From assembly GCF_900182705.1 (NCBI RefSeq), contig NZ_FXTP01000001.1:62001-126000 (forward strand): DNA of 64,000 nucleotides, written 5' to 3'. Numbering within the stretch: the stretch's first letter is position 1; every line of letters starts with the position of its first letter. Source of the stretch: Gracilimonas mengyeensis (lineage in GTDB: Bacteria; Bacteroidota; Rhodothermia; Balneolales; Balneolaceae). The translations under genes and the position numbers were made by a program. Below, in pieces: positions 58,414-64,000 of this stretch. The notes below the pieces were generated by a model. It had not been told where the DNA came from. It saw nothing but the letters and a program-made list of their open reading frames with translations, and did not search any database.

Positions 58414-61400
58414 TGGAATCACTAAACAGATTGGATGTATTCGAGGCACCGCTTCAGGGCATTAGTTTGGTTGAGGCTAGTGCGGGAACCGGGAAAACCC
58501 ATAATATCACTTCCCTGTACGTGCGGGCTATCATCGAGCGAAATTTAACTCCCTCTCAGATTTTGGTCATGACTTTTACCGAGGCGGCAACAGCTGAATT
58601 GAAGCAGCGCCTCAGGCGGCGAATGCGGGAAAGCCTTGCAGCGGTAGAAGGCGGGTATGACGGAGACGATGATTTTTTGCTTACGCTAACCGAGAAAGAA
58701 TATCCCAATGCGAAGCAACAACTCAAAGAAGCTATTGACAGCTTTGACGAAGCTGCTGTTTTCACCATTCATGGATTTTGTAACCGGGTACTGGCGGAGT
58801 ACAGCTTGCAATTTGATGTGCCGGCAGAGTTTCAGCTCCTAACAGATGAATCAGAGTTGATTCAGGATCAAGTGGATGCCTACTGGCGATCTTTTATCCG
58901 GAAAGATTTGCAGACGCGTGAGGATTATCAATTACTGGATTTTTTAACCGACGAAGGCTTTGGTCCGGATGAATTAATGGTGGGCGTGCAGGCTGTGATG
59001 GGGCAATCCTATGCCATCCTCGAGCCGTCTTCGCCGGACCTCAGGTCTCTCTTAGATTTGTTGACGCAATTAAATGAAACGCATGAGCAAGCGAAAAAAC
59101 GATGGGGAAAGGAGAAGGCGGAGTTCAGAGAAGTATTGCTAAGTGGAGATTTAAATGGGAATAAATTCAGAAAGAATTACCTGGAGCATGATCTGAATAT
59201 GTTGCAGGAATGGATGGCTACAGACCCTGTTAAAATTAGCATACCTAACCGGTTAGATAAGTATGGCGAGTATTTCATAGACGGAGCGGGGACCAAGAAA
59301 TACGATCCTCCGCATTTTAAATTCATGGATCACATCCAGGATTTCCTGGTATTAAGCGCGCAATTGCAGCAGCTGAAGCCGGCCTTTGTGATCGCGTCAA
59401 TTTCACGCATACTGGAAGATGTTGAACGTTTTAAGAAGAGTCATAACCTGCTTTCGTACAATGATTTAATTGAGTCAGTTGATAAAGGTTTGAAAAGGGA
59501 TGCTTCCGGGAGTCTGGCAAAAAAATTAAGCCAAAAGTATCCTTTGGCGCTGGTTGATGAGTTCCAGGATACGGATCCTGTTCAGTACAGCATATTCCGG
59601 CAAATGTATCATCAGCGAGGTGGTACGGGCCTGTTTATGATTGGAGATCCCAAGCAAGCTATTTATGGATTCCGGGGCGGGGATATTTATACTTACCTGG
59701 AAGCCCGGAGCGATGCAGATGCCGGGCAGGCCTATTCATTGCAGGATAATTACCGGTCTAATCCCCATATGATTTCTGCTGTGAATGCTGTGTTCTCTCT
59801 TTCAGATCATCCTTTTAAACTTGACGATTTAATCTTCAACCCGGCAGGACATCCAAAAGGAAAAGATTCGGATTCATATTTGATAGATATATCAGGTGAT
59901 GAAATTAATCCATTGCAGTGTATTACTTTATCGGATAAAGAAACCAATAAAAGTGATCTGTCTGAAAAGATTATTCTTGCGGTTTGTGATGAAATACAGA
60001 ATGTACTGAAGGGCGATTTTAGTTTGAAGGATACCACCGGAGCAGTCCGCCCGGTGAAGGAAAAGGACATTGCCATTTTGGTACGGGAAGCACGGCATGG
60101 TGATCTCTTGCAAAATGAGCTTCGGTCGCGGGGAATAAGCAGCGTGCTTAAATCAAAAACCAGTGTGTTTAAAACGTTGCAGGCCGATGAACTTTTGCGG
60201 GTGCTGAAAGCCATCCAAAAACCAGGATATGAACCGGGTATCAGGGCGGCGCTGAGTACAAGCATGCTTGGCTATCAGGCATCAGATCTCATCAACTTGC
60301 TGGAAGACGAAACGGTTTGGGCTGATATCATTGAAGGATTTCTTTCTCTGAAAGATACCTGGCAGCACCGGGGCATTGAGGCTTTGTGCAACCGGTTGTT
60401 CAATGAATATGGGGTCTTGGAAAACCTGGCAAATTATCCGGATGCTGAGCGCCGCATTACGAATCTCTATCACCTAAGTGATTTGCTGTCCGCGGCCGAA
60501 AAGGAACAGAAGTTGAGTGGAAAAACATTGCTCAAATGGTTCTTTACAAAACGGCAGGAGGAAAGTGGTGGCTCGGAAGAAGAACAGCTCCGGCTGGAAA
60601 GTGATGAAGACCTGGTTCAGATATCTACCATGCACTCGGCCAAAGGGTTGCAATTTCCCATAGTGTTTTGTCCGTTTCTGTGGATTCCGCCGCGGGAGGC
60701 CAGTAAAAGCAACAGCCCCATCCGTTTTCATAAAGCCGGTGAAAATTGTCTTGAACTGATGCCCAAGGTAGAACATGCCCAAAGTGAGCAATTTCATCGA
60801 TTGCATTATCAGCAAACTCAGGCAGAAGACGTTCGTCTGGCCTATGTTTCCCTCACACGGTCTATCTCGGCTTGCTACATGGTAGTACCCAATTTCAACA
60901 AGATAGGCGATTCAGCCCTGGCTACGCTCGTCAAAGGAAATTCAGAAACAAGCGTGGATTACGATGCCATTATCCGGTCACTTCAGGAATGCGATAAAGT
61001 TGAATGCCGGCCTCCGATAGAGCCTGATGAAAAAGCACTGGATCAAACAGAGGAACAGGTTAAGGAACTTGCGCCCGCCCGTAAATTCAGCAGGGAAGAT
61101 GTATTTGACTATCCCAGGATGCTAAGTTATTCATCTCTATATGGGCATCAAGATCAGGGGGCACCATCTGAAGAACACGATTATGATGCTGGTGAAGAAC
61201 ATTTGCAGGAACCACCAAATACCATGGATCCATTTGGATTTCCACGGGGTGCACAGGCAGGAACTTGTTTGCATAAGATTTTTGAGGACGTGGTGTTTTC
61301 GGATTCAAGTACAGTGAAGGAAGCCGTTGAAGACAATCTCGAGTATCATGGTTTTTCTGAGAAATGGATTCCTCCGGTACTGAAATGGATTCGGAATAGT

Positions 61401-61925
61401 TTGGATCATCCTCTAAATACACAGGGAATACGCCTGGCTGATTTGAATGAACCTTCTGTTTTAAAAGAGATGGAGTTTTACTTCCCGGTAAACAATCTGC
61501 AACCCAGTGAACTCTGGAAAATTATTCGGGGAACAGCACCTGGTTTTAGTGATATAGAAACTGTCTCGGGTTTTATGAAAGGTTTTGTGGATTTGATCTT
61601 TGAAGCCGGCGGCAAATACTATATCCTGGACTATAAATCCAATCATCTGGGAAACACTTATTCCGATTATTCAGCAGAACACATTCAAGAAGAAATGCAA
61701 TCGGCGGGTTATGATCTGCAATATCATATTTATACGCTGGCTGTGCATCGCTTTCTTTCAGCCCGCAAAAAAAATTACAATTATGAAAAGCATTTTGGCG
61801 GGGTAATGTACTTATTCTTAAGAGGAATTGAACCCGGCAAGGAAGGCTCCGGAGTATATTTTGACAAACCGGATACCTCACTGGTTACTGCTATGAACGA
61901 ATACCTTGAGCAAGGAGTGAAGTGA
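58413..61925 (+). CDS. recB: Exodeoxyribonuclease V beta subunit
   Basis: An 1170-residue SF1A helicase-nuclease. Walker A is EASAGTGKT (21-29), motif Ia MTFTEAATAELKQRLR, motif II LALVDEFQDTDPVQY, motif III GDPKQAIYGFRGGD, motif V STMHSAKGLQFPIVF and motif VI VRLAYVSLTRS. The C-terminal RecB nuclease domain has AGTCLHKIFEDVVF, then D1060 (GFVDLIFEAG) and D1073/K1075 (LDYKSN), the full D-DxK active site. It degrades linear DNA and loads RecA after Chi. Start and stop overlap recC and recD. Confidence 0.96.
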   Translation: MESLNRLDVFEAPLQGISLVEASAGTGKTHNITSLYVRAIIERNLTPSQILVMTFTEAATAELKQRLRRRMRESLAAVEGGYDGDDDFLLTLTEKEYPNAKQQLKEAIDSFDEAAVFTIHGFCNRVLAEYSLQFDVPAEFQLLTDESELIQDQVDAYWRSFIRKDLQTREDYQLLDFLTDEGFGPDELMVGVQAVMGQSYAILEPSSPDLRSLLDLLTQLNETHEQAKKRWGKEKAEFREVLLSGDLNGNKFRKNYLEHDLNMLQEWMATDPVKISIPNRLDKYGEYFIDGAGTKKYDPPHFKFMDHIQDFLVLSAQLQQLKPAFVIASISRILEDVERFKKSHNLLSYNDLIESVDKGLKRDASGSLAKKLSQKYPLALVDEFQDTDPVQYSIFRQMYHQRGGTGLFMIGDPKQAIYGFRGGDIYTYLEARSDADAGQAYSLQDNYRSNPHMISAVNAVFSLSDHPFKLDDLIFNPAGHPKGKDSDSYLIDISGDEINPLQCITLSDKETNKSDLSEKIILAVCDEIQNVLKGDFSLKDTTGAVRPVKEKDIAILVREARHGDLLQNELRSRGISSVLKSKTSVFKTLQADELLRVLKAIQKPGYEPGIRAALSTSMLGYQASDLINLLEDETVWADIIEGFLSLKDTWQHRGIEALCNRLFNEYGVLENLANYPDAERRITNLYHLSDLLSAAEKEQKLSGKTLLKWFFTKRQEESGGSEEEQLRLESDEDLVQISTMHSAKGLQFPIVFCPFLWIPPREASKSNSPIRFHKAGENCLELMPKVEHAQSEQFHRLHYQQTQAEDVRLAYVSLTRSISACYMVVPNFNKIGDSALATLVKGNSETSVDYDAIIRSLQECDKVECRPPIEPDEKALDQTEEQVKELAPARKFSREDVFDYPRMLSYSSLYGHQDQGAPSEEHDYDAGEEHLQEPPNTMDPFGFPRGAQAGTCLHKIFEDVVFSDSSTVKEAVEDNLEYHGFSEKWIPPVLKWIRNSLDHPLNTQGIRLADLNEPSVLKEMEFYFPVNNLQPSELWKIIRGTAPGFSDIETVSGFMKGFVDLIFEAGGKYYILDYKSNHLGNTYSDYSAEHIQEEMQSAGYDLQYHIYTLAVHRFLSARKKNYNYEKHFGGVMYLFLRGIEPGKEGSGVYFDKPDTSLVTAMNEYLEQGVK

Positions 61926-63733
61926 TGGAGAGCAAGGTAATACAAGCACTGGAACAGCTGGCAGAACAGGAAATTATTTTCGGGGCCGAAACGGAATTTG
62001 TCCGGTTTCTGCTGAACTTGTATCCCGAAACCCCGGAAGCCGTGCAGTGGGCGGCTGCGGCTTGCCTGAATGCCCAGCAAAAGGGTCATGTGTGCCTGGA
62101 CATCAGCAAACTATCGGGATTTGTTTTTGGTGATCCTTCTTCCGGCATGGAAATATCTGACCAGCTAAAAAAAGAATGGCTGCATCAGCTGGAAAAATGT
62201 GAATGGGTGAGTGACGGGGTAGAAGTGAGTCCACTTGTTTTAGAAGACAGCCGTTTATATTTACACCGGTTTTGGAAGTATGAAGAAGAACTTGCCAGGT
62301 GGTTAACCGAAAAAGCACATCAAACCAATACCATTACTGCCGATCAGGAGCGGATTATCCGGAAACTGGCAGCACCCGCAGCTGATTTATTTGAGGTGAA
62401 CTGGCAACAGGTGGCACTGTGTCTAAGTTTCTTAAAAGACATGGTGGTTATTTCTGGAGGGCCCGGAACTGGAAAAACCTATACGGTATTGAATATCATT
62501 GCAGCCCAGGCCATGGCCGCTTCGGATGACAAGTTTCGTATTGCTCTGGCAGCGCCTACCGGTAAGGCTGCCCGACGCTTGATTGAATCAATTGAAGCAG
62601 GAAAGGCACAATTGCCAGAACCAGTTCAAGAGGAGATTGAAATACCAGAGACAGCTCTGACCGTTCATAAACTGTTGGGAGCCGGGTACCGGCAAAATCA
62701 GTTCAGGTATCACACCAAAAATAAGCTTCCGTATGATTTGGTGGTAGTAGACGAAGCCTCTATGCTGGATATTACCATGTGGGTTCGGTTGGTGCAGGCT
62801 TTGGACGAAGACACCAAATTGGTGGTATTGGGTGATAAAGATCAGCTGGCTTCGGTAGAATCGGGTTCTATTTTGGGTGATATCTGTGCCGGTGACAATA
62901 GCTTTTCTGTTCCTGTCACTCAGCAGATTGCACGGATTACCGGTATGCAGATAGACTCTGTTGATGAACATCCGGTTATCAATGATTGTGTAGTATTTCT
63001 TACCAAGAGCTATCGATTTGGGGAAGAAAGCGGCATTGGGAAATTTGCAAATGCTGTGAACCGCTCGGATACGGAAGAGGCTCTGAAGCTCTTAAAAAGT
63101 GATCGGTATGATGACTTGAACTGGCAGGGTTTGTCGAACAAGAATATGAAAGCTTTGATTGACACTTATGCCGTGCAGCATTTTGAGAACTATTCCGGTC
63201 ATGCCGAAAACGAACAGCTTGCGCAATCAAACCAAAGAAAAATACTATGTGCATTACGGCGCGGACCTTTTGGAGTGGAGCAAATTAACCGGGAGGCGGA
63301 ACGAAAAATCCGACACAGAAAAGGACTCTTACAAAGTCAGGAGTGGTATGCCGGGCGTATTGTAATGAGTACTCGAAACGATAGTGTTCTAAAAGTTAAA
63401 AACGGTGAGCTTGGAATATGTCAGGGTGAGGAAACTCCACGGATCAGTTTTGAAGGTGAAAAAGCACTAAAGGTAGCACCTGCCCGTTTGATGAATTACG
63501 AGCCGGCTTACGCCATTACGATTCATAAAAGCCAGGGCTCAGAGTTCAATGAAATTGCAATAATTCTCCCGGATAAAATGAACCCTGTTTTATCAAAAGA
63601 GATTATCTATACTGCAGTGACACGTGCACGGAAAGACACCCTCATTTTAGCCGAAGAAGAAGTGCTCCGAAAAGCCATCGAAAATTCAGTTGAACGGCAC
63701 AGCGGATTAAAGAAAAAACTTTGGAACAATTGA
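61925..63733 (+). CDS. recD: Exodeoxyribonuclease V alpha subunit
   Basis: A 602-residue SF1B 5'-3' helicase. Walker A is ISGGPGTGKTYTVL (about residue 177), motif II LVVVDEASMLDI, motif III LVVLGDKDQLASVESG, and the late motifs YAITIHKSQGSEFNEI and EIIYTAVTRARKDTLIL. The N-terminal 150 residues form the RecC-contacting domain. ATG 61925 overlaps the recB stop (TGATG); a GTG one codon upstream is possible. The order recC-recB-recD ends with a terminator. Confidence 0.95.
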   Translation: MESKVIQALEQLAEQEIIFGAETEFVRFLLNLYPETPEAVQWAAAACLNAQQKGHVCLDISKLSGFVFGDPSSGMEISDQLKKEWLHQLEKCEWVSDGVEVSPLVLEDSRLYLHRFWKYEEELARWLTEKAHQTNTITADQERIIRKLAAPAADLFEVNWQQVALCLSFLKDMVVISGGPGTGKTYTVLNIIAAQAMAASDDKFRIALAAPTGKAARRLIESIEAGKAQLPEPVQEEIEIPETALTVHKLLGAGYRQNQFRYHTKNKLPYDLVVVDEASMLDITMWVRLVQALDEDTKLVVLGDKDQLASVESGSILGDICAGDNSFSVPVTQQIARITGMQIDSVDEHPVINDCVVFLTKSYRFGEESGIGKFANAVNRSDTEEALKLLKSDRYDDLNWQGLSNKNMKALIDTYAVQHFENYSGHAENEQLAQSNQRKILCALRRGPFGVEQINREAERKIRHRKGLLQSQEWYAGRIVMSTRNDSVLKVKNGELGICQGEETPRISFEGEKALKVAPARLMNYEPAYAITIHKSQGSEFNEIAIILPDKMNPVLSKEIIYTAVTRARKDTLILAEEEVLRKAIENSVERHSGLKKKLWNN

Positions 63734-63805
63734 AATAAAAAAAGCTACAATGCCGTGAAGCATCATAGCTTAATAAATATTGTACCCCAAAAGCCAACGT
63801 ATCAG

Positions 63806-63845
63806 GGGAGGCGGGTTGAGAGCCAGCCTCCCTTTACTTTTTCTA
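63806..63845 (+). terminator. Rho-independent terminator of the parA-recD unit
   Basis: GGGAGGC (63806-63812) pairs with GCCTCCC (63826-63832), 13-nt loop, followed by TTTACTTTTT. After it, up to 64000, no gene is visible. Confidence 0.8.
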
Positions 63846-64000
63846 AACTCGCCTTTCTACGATTAAAATGTGCTTAGATGTTTTTAATCTGTGTTAGATA
63901 ATTTTTAAATCCAATAAATATTCACGGTTAACTATAGCTAATATGTTAATTAACGGGAGTTCGGGATGAGAAATAAATTGCTCCGGCCTTCAGGGCGGTG

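Noticed and set aside
1-64000. tRNA, rRNA or riboswitch genes
   Set aside because: I looked for TPsiC-type GGTTCGAATCC segments, rRNA cores and familiar riboswitch cores and saw none; a covariance-model search would be needed to exclude small RNAs.

Overview
The window reads as an ordinary chromosomal stretch of a free-living, probably marine bacterium of the Bacteroidota/Rhodothermota-Balneolota branch, with a Balneola- or Gracilimonas-like lineage my best guess. The reasons are these: TAnnTTTG-type -7 promoter boxes, few strong Shine-Dalgarno sequences, many TTG starts, the menaquinone genes menA-menC-menE, a DUF2141 protein, a fused E1 alpha/beta dehydrogenase, short Bacteroidota-type arginine decarboxylase and agmatinase, and a RecCBD cluster in place of the AddAB more usual in Bacteroidota. 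The taxonomic call is an inference. No rRNA, tRNA, prophage, transposase or CRISPR array was recognised.

Layout. 1-3.7 kb: a truncated PiT-like membrane protein, an HNH endonuclease and a secreted DPP-IV peptidase whose start codon lies inside a perfect 16-bp inverted repeat. 3.8-9.1 kb: a PH/SHOCT membrane protein divergent from a cytochrome c maturation cluster (ccmC-ccmD-ccmE-ccmF) whose CcmE carries CxxxY in place of HxxxY, followed by a secreted DUF5683-like protein. 9.1-10.8 kb: a four-helix-bundle gene between two copies of a structured repeat, a DinB-like protein and a REP/BIME-like palindrome pair. 10.8-18.8 kb, all on the minus strand: guaC, a tight HAD phosphatase / APH-like kinase / glutamine-synthetase-like trio, and menE-menC-menA. 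19-23.3 kb: glnII, csaA, DUF2141, and a SatD-like gene with a palindromic operator and a partner membrane gene. 23.3-28.6 kb: a polyamine operon (arginine decarboxylase, agmatinase, deoxyhypusine-synthase homologue) running into a fused 2-oxoacid dehydrogenase E1.

28.8-39.6 kb is a surface-glycan/lipid region: a CDP-glycerol glycerophosphotransferase-like protein, a GT4 glycosyltransferase, two flippases about 86% identical that bracket two sulfotransferases, then inositol-phosphate synthase and an inositol-phosphate cytidylyltransferase-like enzyme. The duplication that made the second flippase apparently also carried the promoter and start of the inositol synthase gene. 39.8-46 kb: a CrtC/Svf1-like secreted protein, an MMPL/RND exporter and a sialate O-acetylesterase. 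46-49 kb: a hairpin-rich spacer, an F420-dependent-reductase-like protein, a QorB-like reductase and a VOC protein. 49-54 kb: pyruvate phosphate dikinase, galE, an orphan HPt protein and an acyl-CoA thioesterase. 54.2-63.7 kb: ParA, a ribbon-helix-helix partner and recC-recB-recD, apparently one transcription unit.

The best candidates for something undescribed are the GS-like/kinase/phosphatase trio, the ParA-RHH-RecCBD arrangement, the four-helix-bundle gene framed by structured repeats, the start-codon hairpin of the DPP-IV gene and the flippase duplication scar. Several families of short periodic intergenic repeats also sit exactly at gene ends. All identities and counts were made by eye.
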